Of a stretch of DNA of 64,000 nt, positions 50,151 to 59,459 are shown one piece after another. The position numbers and the translations under genes were made by a program. The DNA comes from Streptomyces sp. NRRL S-118 (GTDB lineage: Bacteria; Actinomycetota; Actinomycetes; Streptomycetales; Streptomycetaceae). The notes under the pieces were generated by a model. That model made no database searches and had not been told where the DNA came from. It saw nothing but the letters and a program-made list of their open reading frames with translations. The number at the start of each line of letters is the position of its first letter. Within the stretch, counting starts at the first letter, position 1. The stretch lies in NCBI RefSeq assembly GCF_000716335.1, contig NZ_KL591011.1:84411-148410 (forward strand). The letters are read 5' to 3'.

Positions 50151-50794
50151 CGGTGTGCCTTCCTCAGTGACCGGGCCACCAGGGGGTGGCCATCCCGTAC
50201 CTGTCCGCGGGCGGCGGGCGGTTCCGTGTTCCGCCGTCCCGATCGTGCGCTCAGCTCTTCCGCGGAGAGCTTGAGCAGACGCTTGCGTGCCCGGGCGAGA
50301 CGTGAGCGCACCGTGCCCACCGCGACGCCCAGCGCCTCGGCGGCCTCCGCGTAGCTCAGGCCGCTCCAGACGCACAGGGTGAAGACCTCCCGCTCGCCGC
50401 GCCGGAGACGGGCGAGGGCGCGCTGCGCCGCGGCGAGTTCGTCGGCGTCGTCGAGGCGCCCGACCAGCTCATCCGCGAAGTCCGGCTGTGCCCGGCCCGC
50501 CGGCATACGCCTGAGGGCCGCGTCGTGCCGGCGTGCCGCGCGGGCCGTGTTGCGCAGCACGTTCGTGCAGATGCCGAACAGCCACGGCCGCAGCGGCTCC
50601 GCGGATTCGGGCCGGACGCCCTCGCGCAGTCGCCACGCCTCGAGGAAGACGAGGGAGGTCACGTCCTCGGCCGCCGCCCAGTCGCCCAGGACTCGCACGG
50701 CGTGCCGGTACACCGTCTGGCTGTGTTCGTCGAACAGGACCCGGAACGCCTCCGGGTCACCGGCCCTGATGCGGGCACGCAAGGAATGATTCAC
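50147..50794 (-). CDS. ECF-type RNA polymerase sigma factor
   Basis: 215 residues. Region 2 (about 12-80: FRVLFDEHSQTVYRHAVRVLGD, AEDVTSLVFLEAWR, RPWLFGICTNVLRNTARA) and region 4 (about 120-175: RALARLRRGEREVFTLCVWSGLS, AEALGVAVGTVRSRLARARKRL) are clear. The GTG at 50794 is chosen because homology begins immediately; the frame stays open upstream to 50974. It is followed by the overlapping CU044_5270 gene, a sigma/regulator pair responding to an unknown envelope signal. No autoregulated promoter could be recognised. Confidence 0.92.
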   Translation of the reverse strand: MNHSLRARIRAGDPEAFRVLFDEHSQTVYRHAVRVLGDWAAAEDVTSLVFLEAWRLREGVRPESAEPLRPWLFGICTNVLRNTARAARRHDAALRRMPAGRAQPDFADELVGRLDDADELAAAQRALARLRRGEREVFTLCVWSGLSYAEAAEALGVAVGTVRSRLARARKRLLKLSAEELSARSGRRNTEPPAARGQVRDGHPLVARSLRKAHR

Positions 50795-50997
50795 ACTCGG
50801 TCCTGTCCGCTCCCCCTCCGGGGTTCCGGTGACCCCGCTCACACCTGACGCGCCGACAGGCAGTGGCACCGGACGGACCGGACGCCTTCGGTATCGTCCC
50901 CGGTACGGGGACCGCCCGGCCCCCGGCCGACCCGGCCGTACGGCGGTGGTACCGGCCCCGCGCGGCGTCGGCACACCGATCCGACCACGGAGTTCCC

Positions 50998-51375
50998 ATG
51001 ACCGAGGACAGCCGGCAGGCCGACGCGACGCGCACGCCCGTCACCTTCATCAACATCTTCGAGATAGCCGCCGACCAGGTCGACGCGTTCGTCGCCCGGT
51101 GGGAGGAGCGCGCCGCGCTGATGAGCGCCAAGCCCGGGTTCCTCGACTCCCGGCTGCACCGGGCGCGTTCGTCGGAGACCCGGTACCAGCTCGTCAACGT
51201 GTCGCACTGGGAGAGCCAGGAGGCGTGGGAAGCCGCGACCGCGGACGCCGGGTTCCAGGAGCGCACCCGCGCCGCGGCCGAGGACCCGCGCACGCCCGTC
51301 ACGTCCAGTCCGGGCATCTACGACGTCGCCGTCGAGTTCTCCGCGGTGACGGCCGAGGCGCGGCGCTCCGGCTGA
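50998..51375 (+). CDS. Antibiotic biosynthesis monooxygenase (ABM) domain protein
   Basis: 125 residues in a single dimeric alpha+beta barrel fold: FINIFEIAADQVDAFVARWEER, then KPGFLDSRLHRA and YQLVNVSHWESQEAWEAA. The family includes cofactor-free monooxygenases and heme-degrading enzymes, plus many proteins of unknown role. No polyketide genes are adjacent, so a housekeeping or stress function is more likely than antibiotic synthesis. The ATG at 50998 begins the conserved part; the frame is open 45 codons further upstream without support. Confidence 0.87.
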   Translation: MTEDSRQADATRTPVTFINIFEIAADQVDAFVARWEERAALMSAKPGFLDSRLHRARSSETRYQLVNVSHWESQEAWEAATADAGFQERTRAAAEDPRTPVTSSPGIYDVAVEFSAVTAEARRSG

Positions 51376-51472
51376 GCGCCCGCGTGCCGGGCCGTCCGGG
51401 CGGGACACGGCCGGCGTCGTACCGGCCACCACGTCGTCGCGCCGGCGCGGTGGAGCGAGATGCACTTCCGGC

Positions 51473-51503
51473 TTGACCCTCACGTTGCGTGAGGCTGGAA
51501 GGT
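51473..51503 (+). promoter_or_regulatory. MerR/TipA-type promoter with CCTCACG-TTG-CGTGAGG operator
   Basis: A -35 TTGACC (51473-51478) is followed by the perfect 7-bp inverted repeat CCTCACGTTGCGTGAGG (51478-51494) and a -10-like region at about 51498-51503. This gives the overlong 19-bp spacer of MerR promoters. The operator is nearly the same as the known tipA operator. Confidence 0.75.
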
Positions 51504-51510
51504 GGGGTGC

Positions 51511-52047
51511 ATGAGCGATCACTACAACGCGTTCGAGATGAGTCCCGTGCCCGCCCCCGGCCCGGACGCGGTTCCGCCGGAGCCGTTCCGCGGCATCTAC
51601 GGAATGCCCGCGTTCGCGACGATCCCGACGACCGATCTGGCGGAGTCGGTGGACTTCTGGACTCGCGGGCTGGGGTTCTTCGAGCTGTTCAGCATCCCCG
51701 GCAGGCTGGTGCACCTGCGCCGGTGGGCGTTCCAGGACGTACTCCTCGTCTCGGCGGCGGACGTCCCGGAGCGGGCGCCGGCGATCAGCCTCGGTTTCGC
51801 GTGCGTGCTCAGCCAGGTCGATTCCCTCGTCGAGGCCTGTCGTGCAGTGCGCCCGGACTCGGTCGACGGTCCACGGGACACCCCCTGGACCACCCGTGAC
51901 GTGGAGGTGATCACCCCCGAGAACGCACGGATCGTCTTCACTGCGGCGAAGCCCTTCGATCCGGACAGTCAGGAGGCGCGGAACCTTGAAGCCATGGGCA
52001 TCATCCATCCGGACGTCGCTCGCGGCGACAATGAGGAGCATGCCTGA
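51511..52047 (+). CDS. VOC (glyoxalase/bleomycin resistance) family protein
   Basis: 178 residues with one vicinal-oxygen-chelate domain pair (YGMPAFATIPTTDLAESVDFWTRGLGF, split at the first turn, and later TPWTTRDVEVITPENARIVF). Relatives bind or modify drugs or detoxify aldehydes. The ATG at 51511 has GGAAGGTGGGG. It is first in an operon with a TipA-like regulator, transcribed from a TipA-type promoter, so it is probably induced by the ligand that regulator binds. A drug-sequestration role is inferred. Confidence 0.86.
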   Translation: MSDHYNAFEMSPVPAPGPDAVPPEPFRGIYGMPAFATIPTTDLAESVDFWTRGLGFFELFSIPGRLVHLRRWAFQDVLLVSAADVPERAPAISLGFACVLSQVDSLVEACRAVRPDSVDGPRDTPWTTRDVEVITPENARIVFTAAKPFDPDSQEARNLEAMGIIHPDVARGDNEEHA

Positions 52048-52843
52048 CGCCTCTGACGCCGATGGCCTGACCGTCGGTCAGGTCTCGGCGCGCCTGGACG
52101 TGACAGTCCGCGCGCTGCACCACTGGGACGAGATCGGTCTGGCGCGGCCGTCGCTGCGCACGGCTGCCGGGTACCGGCTCTACACCGCCGGTGACCTGGA
52201 ACGCCTGCACCGCATCGTCGTCTACCGTGAGGTCGGTCTCGGCCTGGACAGGATCCGGGCCGTCCTGGACGACTCGACCGCGGACGTACCCGGCGCGTTG
52301 CGCGCGCAGCGCTCCCAGGTTGCGGAACGGATCGACCGCCTCCAGCGGCTCAGCGCCGGACTGGACCGGATGATCGACGCGCACGAGCGCGGCCTGCTGC
52401 TGACCGTCGAGCAGCAGGCCGCGATCTTCGGCCCCCGGTGGGACCCGGACTGGACCGCCCAGGCCCGTCAGCGCTACGGAGACACGACGCAATGGCGGCA
52501 GTACGCCGAGCGGTCGGCGTCCCGTGGTCCGGAGGAGTGGCAGGCCGTCGCCGACGCGATGGCCGGCCTCGAACGCGCCCTCGGGGATGCGCTGGACGCC
52601 GGCGTCACACCCGGGAGTCCGGAAGCGGATCACCTCGTCGAGCGGCACCGCGAGGTGTTCGCTTCGTACTTCCCCCTCACCCGGCAGATGCAGGTCTGTC
52701 TCGGCCGCATGTTCGTGGAGGATCCGGGATTCGCCGCCCACTACGACAGCATCCGCCCTGGTCTCGCCGTGTGGTTCCGCCGCATCATCGACGCCAGTGC
52801 GCGCGCCCACGGCATCGACCCCGACACCGCGACCTGGCGGTAG
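52031..52843 (+). CDS. MerR regulator with TipAS antibiotic-recognition domain (TipAL-like)
   Basis: About 270 residues. The MerR helix-turn-helix is at 10-55 (LTVGQVSARLDVTVRALHHWDE, then AGYRLYTAGDLERL), followed by a coiled-coil dimer helix (AERIDRLQRLSAGLDRMIDAHER). A C-terminal TipAS domain (about 145-265; FGPRWDPDWTAQARQRYGDT to MFVEDPGFAAHYDSIRPGLA) follows. TipAL traps thiopeptides and activates its own promoter. Starts at 52031 and 52040 are both possible; the upstream one overlaps the VOC stop by 17 bp. It likely activates the promoter at 51473. Confidence 0.92.
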   Translation: MRSMPDASDADGLTVGQVSARLDVTVRALHHWDEIGLARPSLRTAAGYRLYTAGDLERLHRIVVYREVGLGLDRIRAVLDDSTADVPGALRAQRSQVAERIDRLQRLSAGLDRMIDAHERGLLLTVEQQAAIFGPRWDPDWTAQARQRYGDTTQWRQYAERSASRGPEEWQAVADAMAGLERALGDALDAGVTPGSPEADHLVERHREVFASYFPLTRQMQVCLGRMFVEDPGFAAHYDSIRPGLAVWFRRIIDASARAHGIDPDTATWR

Positions 52844-52991
52844 AGCAGCACGGTCGCGCGCACCGGACCGCCCCGCGCGTCGCGATGGCGTCCGGTGCCG
52901 TGCATCGCACGGCGGAGCAGCGGTGACCCACCACAGCGCCGCGAGGTGCGGCACCGGGCGTCGCGAACCCGGCATGACCGGCGGGACACCC

Positions 52992-53366
52992 CTAGTCGCC
53001 GTACGCCGCGCGCAGCGCGTCCGTCACCGCCGCGAGCGCGTCGGCGTGGGTGAGGCCCAGGCGGTGGGCCTCCGCTGCGTACGCGGCGGCCGCCGAAGCG
53101 GCCTGGCGGGCCGCGGCGTCGGCCGCCGGGGCGATGAACGTGCCGCCCCGGCCGCGGGTCTCGATCACGCCGTCGGCCTCCAGCACCCGGTACGCCTTGG
53201 CGACCGTGTTCGCGGCGAGGCCCAGCTCCTCCGCCAGGCCCCGGACCGTCGGCAGCTTGTAGCCGACCGGCAGCCGCCCGGAGCGGGCCTGCTCCGAGAT
53301 CTGGGCGCGCAGCTGTTCGTACGGGGCGGTGGAGGAGCCCGCGTCGATGGAGATCTTCAGGGTCAC
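52992..53366 (-). CDS. GntR family regulator, YtrA subfamily
   Basis: A short GntR protein of 124 residues: winged helix at 10-78 (APYEQLRAQISEQARSGRLP, LPTVRGLAEELGLAANTVAKAY, GVIETRGRGGTFI) followed by only about 45 residues of Ala-rich helix. That fits YtrA-type regulators, which have no ligand domain and often control ABC exporters. The GTG at 53366 opens the conserved sequence. It is divergent from the acetyltransferase gene at 53439 across 72 bp. No ABC operon is adjacent. Confidence 0.9.
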   Translation of the reverse strand: MTLKISIDAGSSTAPYEQLRAQISEQARSGRLPVGYKLPTVRGLAEELGLAANTVAKAYRVLEADGVIETRGRGGTFIAPAADAAARQAASAAAAYAAEAHRLGLTHADALAAVTDALRAAYGD

Positions 53367-53438
53367 GGGCCCGATTCTCCCCCACCGTGCGGAAATTGGG
53401 AGGCGACGGGGCGGGGGGCCCGCGTAGCGTGCGGCACC

Positions 53439-54362
53439 ATGACAGTGATCGTGCGTGATTTCCGGCCGCAGGACGCCGAGGCCGTGACCCGGTCCCGGCG
53501 TGTGACCGTGCCCTTCATGGCGGCGACGCCCCGCTCCGTCCTCTTCGACGTCGAGACGGCGAACCCCGCCAAGAAGTTCCGTCTGCTCGTCGCCGAGAAG
53601 GACGGTGAGATCATCGGTACGGCCTACGTCGGCATCGCGTACGACAGCAGCGAGCCCGGGCAGGCGTACGCGACCCCGCAGGTCCACCCCGACCACCGGG
53701 GCGAAGGCGCGGGCGGCCTGCTGCTGCGCACCGCCGAGGAGCATCTGGCGGCCGAGGGCGCCACGACGGTCTACGCCTGGGTGCTGGACGAACCGCGGAA
53801 CCTGGAGTTCGCCGCGAAGCGCGGCTACCGCCCCACCCGCAAGGCGCACTTCCAGCACCTGGACCTGGCCGGCGCCGCCCTCCCCGAGCTCCCCGGCACG
53901 CTCCCGCCGGGCGTCGGACTGCGCACCGCCGCCGACTACATGGCGGACCCGCGGCCGATGTTCGAGGCCGACGCGGAGGCCACCTCGGACGAACCGAGCG
54001 ACATCGGTACGGACTTCGACGACTACGAGGACTGGCTGGGCCACACCTGGAACAACCCGCTGCTGGACCACGGGCTGTCCAGCGTCGTGACCGTCGACGG
54101 CGAGGTGGCGGCCTTCACCGCCGCCTACACGGACGGCGAGACCACGTACGTCTCGGGCATGACGGGCACGCTGCGCGACCACCGCGGCCGGGGTCTGGCG
54201 AAGCTCGCCAAGACCGATTCGCTGCGCCGCGCCCGCGCCGCCGGGTACACCGACGCGTACACCAGCAACGACGGCGCCAACGAGCCGATGCTGGCGATCA
54301 ACAAGTGGTTCGGTTACGAGATCTGCGCCACCGAGGTACGGCATGCCCGCAGGCTCGGTTGA
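53439..54362 (+). CDS. Double-domain GNAT N-acetyltransferase
   Basis: 307 residues with two GCN5-like domains. The first has the acetyl-CoA loop VHPDHRGEGAGGLLL (near 90), the second GTLRDHRGRGLAKLAK (near 250) with a following GYTDAYTSNDGANEPMLAIN helix. Tandem GNATs of this kind resemble mycothiol synthase-like or aminoglycoside-acetylating proteins, but the substrate is not predictable. It overlaps the DUF402 gene by 20 bp and is divergent from a YtrA-type GntR gene that may regulate it. Confidence 0.9.
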   Translation: MTVIVRDFRPQDAEAVTRSRRVTVPFMAATPRSVLFDVETANPAKKFRLLVAEKDGEIIGTAYVGIAYDSSEPGQAYATPQVHPDHRGEGAGGLLLRTAEEHLAAEGATTVYAWVLDEPRNLEFAAKRGYRPTRKAHFQHLDLAGAALPELPGTLPPGVGLRTAADYMADPRPMFEADAEATSDEPSDIGTDFDDYEDWLGHTWNNPLLDHGLSSVVTVDGEVAAFTAAYTDGETTYVSGMTGTLRDHRGRGLAKLAKTDSLRRARAAGYTDAYTSNDGANEPMLAINKWFGYEICATEVRHARRLG

Positions 54363-54843
54363 CGTCCGCCTGGTGAAGGCCGGGCGGACGAAGATCCGCT
54401 ACCCGGCGGCGGTGGTCGCGGACGACGGCACCCGGCTGACCGTCCGTGCGCCGTGGGCGGCCGAGGGGGTGCGGGACTTCGGCTTCGTGCGGTTCGAGCC
54501 GGGTGACGTCTTCGTCGAGCACTACTGGCGGGACCGGTGGTACGCGGTGAAGGAGGTCCGGGCGGCGGACGGCTCCCTGAAGGGCTGGTACTGCGACATC
54601 ACCCGGCCCGCCGTGGTCGACGCCGACGCCGGTGAGGTGGTCGTCGAGGACCTGGACCTGGACCTGTGGGTGTCGGCGGACGGCGCCGAGGTGCTGCGCC
54701 TGGACCAGGACGAGTTCGCGGCGAGCGGCCTGGCGGAGCGGGACCCCGCCGCGGCGGACGCCGCCCGGGAGGCGCTGGACGCGTTGGAGGCCCTGGCCCG
54801 GCAGGGCCGCCTGCCGGGCGGTCAGGAGACCGGCTTGCGGTAG
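54343..54843 (+). CDS. DUF402 domain protein
   Basis: 166 residues. Visible family features are EHYWRDRWYAVKEVRA, GWYCDITRPAVVDADAGEVV and DLDLDLWVSADG, with acidic residues that bind metal in the related nucleoside tri-/diphosphatases (FomD and staphylococcal Ntdp fold). GAGGTACGGC precedes the ATG at 54343. It overlaps the upstream acetyltransferase by 20 bp and the convergent GNAT gene by 22 bp. A nucleotide or small phosphate-ester hydrolase role is plausible. Confidence 0.87.
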   Translation: MPAGSVDVRLVKAGRTKIRYPAAVVADDGTRLTVRAPWAAEGVRDFGFVRFEPGDVFVEHYWRDRWYAVKEVRAADGSLKGWYCDITRPAVVDADAGEVVVEDLDLDLWVSADGAEVLRLDQDEFAASGLAERDPAAADAAREALDALEALARQGRLPGGQETGLR

Positions 54844-55271
54844 TGGACGCGGTCGTAGGCGCCGTCCTTGCGGCGCTCGACGACCTCGTAGCCGTACCGC
54901 TCGTACATCGCCCGGTTCTCCCACATCAGGGCGTTGGTCAGCAGCCGCACCTCGGGCAGTCCCAGCCGCCGGGCGCGCGATTCCACGAAGGCGAGCAGGC
55001 GCCGGCCCAGGCCGGTGCCCTGGGCGTCGGGGTGGACGGCGATGTTGTCCAGGTACAGGTGGTCGGCCTCGGTCCTGACGACCACGAGGCCGACCACCGG
55101 GTCCCCGGTGACGAACACCTTTCCCGCGGCCACGTCCGCCGCGTGGTCGGCCTCCATCGGGGCCGGTACGAGGCCGATCCGCTCGATGTAGTGGTGGTAG
55201 GCCGCGTCGGTCACTGCCTTCACGGCCGGGACGTCGGCGGCGGTCGCGGGACGGGGTTCGGGATCGCTCAT
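54822..55271 (-). CDS. GNAT N-acetyltransferase
   Basis: A single GNAT domain of 149 residues. Strand 4 and the acetyl-CoA loop [22 protein letters not shown] and the C-terminal [16 protein letters not shown] are typical. The substrate is unknown. It lies directly downstream of tctA (4-bp overlap, start at 55271), so it is probably co-transcribed with the tripartite transporter even though a functional link is unclear. Confidence 0.9.
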   Translation of the reverse strand: MSDPEPRPATAADVPAVKAVTDAAYHHYIERIGLVPAPMEADHAADVAAGKVFVTGDPVVGLVVVRTEADHLYLDNIAVHPDAQGTGLGRRLLAFVESRARRLGLPEVRLLTNALMWENRAMYERYGYEVVERRKDGAYDRVHYRKPVS

Positions 55272-56764
55272 GCCGGCACGTTACGACGGCGGACGAGCAC
55301 CTTCCTCAGCAGGGGCCAGGCCAGCAGCAGCACGATCACGGCGTACACGGTCACCGAGAACGGCGTGTCGACCAGGCCGGTGACGCTGCCGTCGCTGATC
55401 TGCAGCGCCCGGCGCAGCTGCTGCTCGGCGGCCGGGCCGAGGATCACGCCGATGACGGCCGGCAGCACCGGCAGGCCGTAGCGCCGCATCCCGAACCCGA
55501 TGAGCCCGATGACCAGCAGGATGACCAGGTCGAGCGCTTCTCCGCCGACCGCGTACGCACCGGTCGCCGCGAAGAACAGGATCCCCGCGTACAGGTACGG
55601 GCGCGGCACGCGCAGCAGCTTGGCCCACACGGGTGCCAGTGGCAGGTTCAGCGCGAGCAGCAGCACCATGCCGACGAAGAGCGAGGCGATCAGGCCCCAC
55701 ACGAGCTCGGGTTCCCGTTCGAACAGCAGCGGTCCGGGCTGGATGCCGTACTGCTGGAAGGCGGCGAGCATCACGGCGGCGACCGCCGTCGTGGGCAGGC
55801 CGAGGGTGAGCATCGACACGAGGGTGCCGGCCGCCGAGGCGGAGGCGGCCGACTCGGGTCCGGCGACGCCTTCGATGGCGCCGCGGCCGAACTCGTCCTT
55901 GTGCCGCGACAGCCGCTTCTCGGTGACGTACGACAGGAAGGTGGGGATCTCCGCGCCGCCGGCGGGGATCGCGCCGAGCGGGAACCCGATCAGCGGGCCG
56001 CGCAGCCACGGCTTCCAGGTGCGCCCGACGTCCTCCCTGGCCAGCCACGGCCGGCCGACGGGGATCGCGTCGCCGCCGGTGCGCCGCAGGTGGGCGGCGA
56101 CCCACAGCGCCTCGCCGATCGCGAAGAGGCCGACCGCGACGATGACGACGTCGATGCCGTCGGCGAGCTGGAGCGAGCCGAAGGTGAGCCGCTGCTGGCC
56201 GGTCATCCCGTCGAGCCCGACCAGACCGAGGGTGAGGCCGATGAGCAGTGAGGCGAGGCCCCGGATGCGGGAGGAGCCCAGCACCGACGTCACGGCGATG
56301 AACGCGAGCACCATGAGGGCGAAGTAGTCGGGCGCGCCGATGCCGACGGCCAGTTCGGCGACGGCCGGGGCGAGCGCGACGAGCAGGACGGTGCCGATCA
56401 GGCCGCCGGCGAAGTGTCCGCCGGCCGCCGCGGCGAGCGCCTGGGCGCCGCGGCCCGCCTTCGCCATCGGGTTGCCTTCGATGGCGGCGACGACGGCGGC
56501 GCTCTCGCCGGGGGTGTTGAGCAGGATGGAGGTGGTGGAGCCGCCGAACATCGCGCCGTAGTAGATGCCCGCGAACATGATGAACGCGCCGGTCGGTTCG
56601 AGCCCGTACGTGACCGGGAGCAGCAGGGCGACCGCCATGGCGGGGCCGATGCCGGGCAGGACGCCGATGGCCGTGCCCAGCAGCACCCCGAGAGCGGCCC
56701 ACAGCAGGTTCATGGGGGTCAGGGCGGTGCCGAACCCGTCGAGGAGTGAGGAGAAGGCATCCAT
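55268..56764 (-). CDS. tctA: Tripartite tricarboxylate transporter, large permease TctA
   Basis: 498 residues, about 12 helices. Family-specific segments are [41 protein letters not shown] and the second repeat [19 protein letters not shown]. It works with TctB and the binding protein TctC to import citrate-type acids driven by an ion gradient. Its ATG overlaps the tctB stop by one base. It is the last of the tctCBA operon, followed by an overlapping GNAT gene. Confidence 0.95.
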   Translation of the reverse strand: MDAFSSLLDGFGTALTPMNLLWAALGVLLGTAIGVLPGIGPAMAVALLLPVTYGLEPTGAFIMFAGIYYGAMFGGSTTSILLNTPGESAAVVAAIEGNPMAKAGRGAQALAAAAGGHFAGGLIGTVLLVALAPAVAELAVGIGAPDYFALMVLAFIAVTSVLGSSRIRGLASLLIGLTLGLVGLDGMTGQQRLTFGSLQLADGIDVVIVAVGLFAIGEALWVAAHLRRTGGDAIPVGRPWLAREDVGRTWKPWLRGPLIGFPLGAIPAGGAEIPTFLSYVTEKRLSRHKDEFGRGAIEGVAGPESAASASAAGTLVSMLTLGLPTTAVAAVMLAAFQQYGIQPGPLLFEREPELVWGLIASLFVGMVLLLALNLPLAPVWAKLLRVPRPYLYAGILFFAATGAYAVGGEALDLVILLVIGLIGFGMRRYGLPVLPAVIGVILGPAAEQQLRRALQISDGSVTGLVDTPFSVTVYAVIVLLLAWPLLRKVLVRRRNVPA

Positions 56765-57282
56765 CAGAGCACTCCCATCAGCGGGCCGCCGGGGAGCGGG
56801 ACGCCGAGCAGGTTGTTGAAGACGACGTAGGTGGCGAGGGAGAGGGCGGCCGCGATCAGCGGGTCCCGGCCGGGGTGGCGGCTGCCGAGCGCGTACGCGG
56901 ACCCCCAGAAGAGCAGCGCGCCCGAGACCGGGAAGCCGAGCGGTCCGATGAGGACGGCGGTGGCCAGGAACACCCCGGCGAGCAGCAGGACCGTGCGCCG
57001 GTCGGCGGGCTCGGACAGGTCGATGTCCTCGCCGCCCTCGGCTTCGCCGCGTCCGCCGCGCAGGATGTCGACGGCGAGGAGGACGGCGACGACGAGGAGG
57101 CCCGTGCCGACGACGAGGGGGACGGTCGTGGGGCCGACGGGGCCGCGCTGGGTGAGGTCCACGTCCATCGTGAGCGCGTCCGTCAGGACGAGGACGCCGA
57201 TGGCCAGGAGCAAAAGGCTGACGCCGAGTTCGGAGTGGTCGCGCAGCCAGGAGCGGCGGCCTCCGGTGACGGGTGCGTTCAC
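56764..57282 (-). CDS. tctB: Tripartite tricarboxylate transporter, small permease TctB
   Basis: 172 residues with four hydrophobic helices ([53 protein letters not shown] and a last one). An acidic loop ([17 protein letters not shown]) lies between helices 2 and 3. The GTG at 57282 overlaps the tctC stop (GTGA). It is poorly conserved as a family but fixed by its position between tctC and tctA. Confidence 0.92.
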   Translation of the reverse strand: MNAPVTGGRRSWLRDHSELGVSLLLLAIGVLVLTDALTMDVDLTQRGPVGPTTVPLVVGTGLLVVAVLLAVDILRGGRGEAEGGEDIDLSEPADRRTVLLLAGVFLATAVLIGPLGFPVSGALLFWGSAYALGSRHPGRDPLIAAALSLATYVVFNNLLGVPLPGGPLMGVL

Positions 57283-58262
57283 AGTCCCAGCTCCTTCAGG
57301 ACGGAGCCGACGCGCTCGTCCTGTGCGTCGAGGAAGGCGCCGAAGGCGTCCCCGGCGAGGAAGGCGTCGCTCCAGCCGTTCTTCTTCAGCGATGCCTGCC
57401 ACTGCTCGGAGCCGTGCAGTGCGGTGACGAGGCCGATGAGCTTGTCGCGCTCGGCGGCGGACAGACCCGGCGGGGCGACGATGCCGCGCCAGTTGGTGAA
57501 CTCGGTGTCGAGGCCGGCTTCGCGCAGGGTGGGCGCGTCCAGACCGGGGACGCGCTTCGGTCCGGTGACGGCCAGCAGGCGCAGCTCGCCGGCCTCGATC
57601 TGATCGAGGTACTCGCCGACGCCGGAGACGCCGAAGGCGACCTTGTTGCCGAGGATGGAGGCGAGCAGTTCGCCGCCGCCGTCGAAGGGGATGTAGTTCA
57701 CCGACCGGGGGGCGATCCCGGCGGCCTGCGCCATCAGCATGGGTGCGAGGTGGTCGGGCCCGCCGGGCGAGGAGCCGCCGCCGACGGGCAGCCGGGCGGG
57801 GTTCTTCCGCCAGGCGGCGAGCAGGTCCTGAATGGTCCGGTACGGGGAGTCCTTGGCGACGACGACGATGTCCTGCTCCTCGGTGAGCCGGGCGATCGGC
57901 GTGGTGTCGGCGAGGGTGGCGGGTGTCTTGTTGGTGTGGACCGCTCCGACGACGCCGAGCCCCATGGACATGGCGAGCCGGCCGTTGCCGTGTTCGCCGA
58001 CGAGCCGGGTCAGGCCGACGGTGCCGCCGGCACCGGGCAGGTTGAAGACCTCGATGCCGTGGGTGAGGCCGGCGTCCTCGGCGTCCTTGGCCGCGGTGCG
58101 TGCCGTGATGTCGTAGCCGCCACCGGGGGTGTTGGGCACCATGAAGCGGAGGCCGGGGATCCGCGTGCCGGTGTCGGAGCCGCTGCCGGGGGTGAGCAGG
58201 GGCGGCCCGGCGAGCAGCAGCAGCGCCGCTCCGAGCGGGGCGAGGAGGGTGCGCAATCGCAC
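57279..58262 (-). CDS. tctC: Tripartite tricarboxylate transporter substrate-binding protein TctC
   Basis: 327 residues: an N-terminal hydrophobic signal ([18 protein letters not shown], no lipobox Cys) and the Bug/TctC fold with [16 protein letters not shown] (carboxylate-binding loop), [28 protein letters not shown] and [12 protein letters not shown]. It delivers a carboxylate to TctAB. The GTG at 58262 follows AAAGG. It is divergent from an orphan CitB-type response regulator whose presumed site, a direct repeat, lies between them. Confidence 0.95.
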   Translation of the reverse strand: MRLRTLLAPLGAALLLLAGPPLLTPGSGSDTGTRIPGLRFMVPNTPGGGYDITARTAAKDAEDAGLTHGIEVFNLPGAGGTVGLTRLVGEHGNGRLAMSMGLGVVGAVHTNKTPATLADTTPIARLTEEQDIVVVAKDSPYRTIQDLLAAWRKNPARLPVGGGSSPGGPDHLAPMLMAQAAGIAPRSVNYIPFDGGGELLASILGNKVAFGVSGVGEYLDQIEAGELRLLAVTGPKRVPGLDAPTLREAGLDTEFTNWRGIVAPPGLSAAERDKLIGLVTALHGSEQWQASLKKNGWSDAFLAGDAFGAFLDAQDERVGSVLKELGL

Positions 58263-58351
58263 GGGTCTGCCTTTCGTACGGGCGATCTGTGAGGTGGCCC
58301 ACATGTTGCCCGTGCGTTAAGAAGCTGTCTCCCTTCCGCAATCAACGGACG

Positions 58352-58369
58352 TTGTGGTCGTTGTGGTCG
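58352..58369. promoter_or_regulatory. Direct repeat TTGTGGTCG x2 between tctC and the response regulator
   Basis: Two adjacent 9-bp copies 18 bp upstream of the response regulator GTG and about 90 bp from tctC. Tandem sites are usual for CitB/DcuR-type regulators, so this is a candidate binding site. Confidence 0.5.
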
Positions 58370-58386
58370 CGACCTAGCGTGTCGCC

Positions 58387-59055
58387 GTGACGAAGGTGCT
58401 GGTGGTGGACGACGACTTCATGGTCGCGAAGCTGCACAGCCGCTATGTGTCCGCGGTGGACGGTTTCACGGTCGTCGGGGTGGCGCACAGCGGCGCCGAG
58501 GCGCTGCGCGCGGCCGGTGCCCTGCATCCCGATCTGCTCCTGCTGGACATCTATCTGCCCGACATGGACGGGATCGGTGTGCTGCGGTCCTTGCGCGCGG
58601 CGGGGCACGGCGTCGACGCGCTGTTCATCACGGCCGCCCGGGACGCGGGCACGATCCGCTCGGCGCTGCGCGCCGGGGCCCTGCACTACCTGATCAAGCC
58701 GTTCAGCCAGGCGGCGCTGCGGGAGCAGCTGCTGCACGTGGCGTCCTTGCGCTCGCGCCTGGACGGGCTGGACGAGGCGCGGCAGGAGGACGTCGACCAG
58801 ATCTTCGGCACCCGGCCGCCGGGCTCGCGCGAGCTGCCGAAGGGCCTGGCGGCGCACACCGCGGAACTGGTGGACCGCATCCTGCGGGACCACCCCTCGG
58901 GCCTGTCGGCCACGGAGTGCGCCCGGGCCGGCTCCCTCTCGCGCGTGAGCGCCCGGCGGTACCTGGAGTACTTCGCGGAGACGGGCCGCGCGGAGGTCAC
59001 GCTCCGCTACGGCGGCACGGGCCGCCCGGAGCGGCGCTACCGCAGGGTGGGCTGA
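58387..59055 (+). CDS. CitB/DcuR-type response regulator without adjacent kinase
   Basis: 222 residues: a receiver domain (VLVVDDDFMVAKLH, phospho-acceptor Asp54 in LLLLDIYLPDMDG, conserved Lys in LIKPF) and a C-terminal winged helix (ATECARAGSLSRVSARRYLEY). Relatives pair with a CitA-like histidine kinase and activate tct or cit operons. Here no kinase gene follows; the next gene is a STAS gene on the opposite strand. The start is GTG at 58387. Control of tctCBA is inferred from divergence and the shared intergenic repeat. Confidence 0.92.
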   Translation: MTKVLVVDDDFMVAKLHSRYVSAVDGFTVVGVAHSGAEALRAAGALHPDLLLLDIYLPDMDGIGVLRSLRAAGHGVDALFITAARDAGTIRSALRAGALHYLIKPFSQAALREQLLHVASLRSRLDGLDEARQEDVDQIFGTRPPGSRELPKGLAAHTAELVDRILRDHPSGLSATECARAGSLSRVSARRYLEYFAETGRAEVTLRYGGTGRPERRYRRVG

Positions 59056-59064
59056 GCCGGGCGG

Positions 59065-59436
59065 TCAGTTGTTCCGGTTCTCGTTCGCCGGTTCGCTCTG
59101 CTGAGGAGTGGTCAGGTACTCGTAGGTGCCGGTGAGGTCCAGCAGGCGTTGCAGTGCCGGGCCGATGTTGTCCAGGTGGAACCCGATGCCGTCCTGCCCG
59201 GCGGAGCGGTGGATCTGCAGCAGTGTCGACAGCCCCGTGGAGTCGACCGTTCCGAGCTTCCGGCAGTCCAGGCGCAGGTCGTCGACGTCCGCGCGGTCGC
59301 GCAATGCCAGGTGGACCTGGTCGAGCAGGTCACCGCTGGTGTCGTAGTCCAGGTCGCCGGTGAGGGCCAGGCGCACGGTGTGCGGGCCTGCGGGCGTCGG
59401 GGGCGCGACGCCGTCCGCGTCGGAGGGGGTGGTCAC
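59065..59436 (-). CDS. STAS-domain anti-sigma factor antagonist
   Basis: 123 residues with the SpoIIAA/RsbV fold: RLALTGDLDYDTSGDL, LRLDCRKLGTVDSTGLSTLL, where Ser66 in DSTG is the phosphorylation site. Unphosphorylated STAS proteins bind an anti-sigma kinase and free its sigma factor. The GTG at 59436 has no strong ribosome-binding site; coupling to the B12-binding gene 24 bp upstream may serve. It is last in the SpoIIE phosphatase - B12 - STAS operon. No anti-sigma kinase gene lies nearby. Confidence 0.92.
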   Translation of the reverse strand: MTTPSDADGVAPPTPAGPHTVRLALTGDLDYDTSGDLLDQVHLALRDRADVDDLRLDCRKLGTVDSTGLSTLLQIHRSAGQDGIGFHLDNIGPALQRLLDLTGTYEYLTTPQQSEPANENRNN

Positions 59437-59459
59437 GTGTTCGTCCAGCGTCTCGGGGG

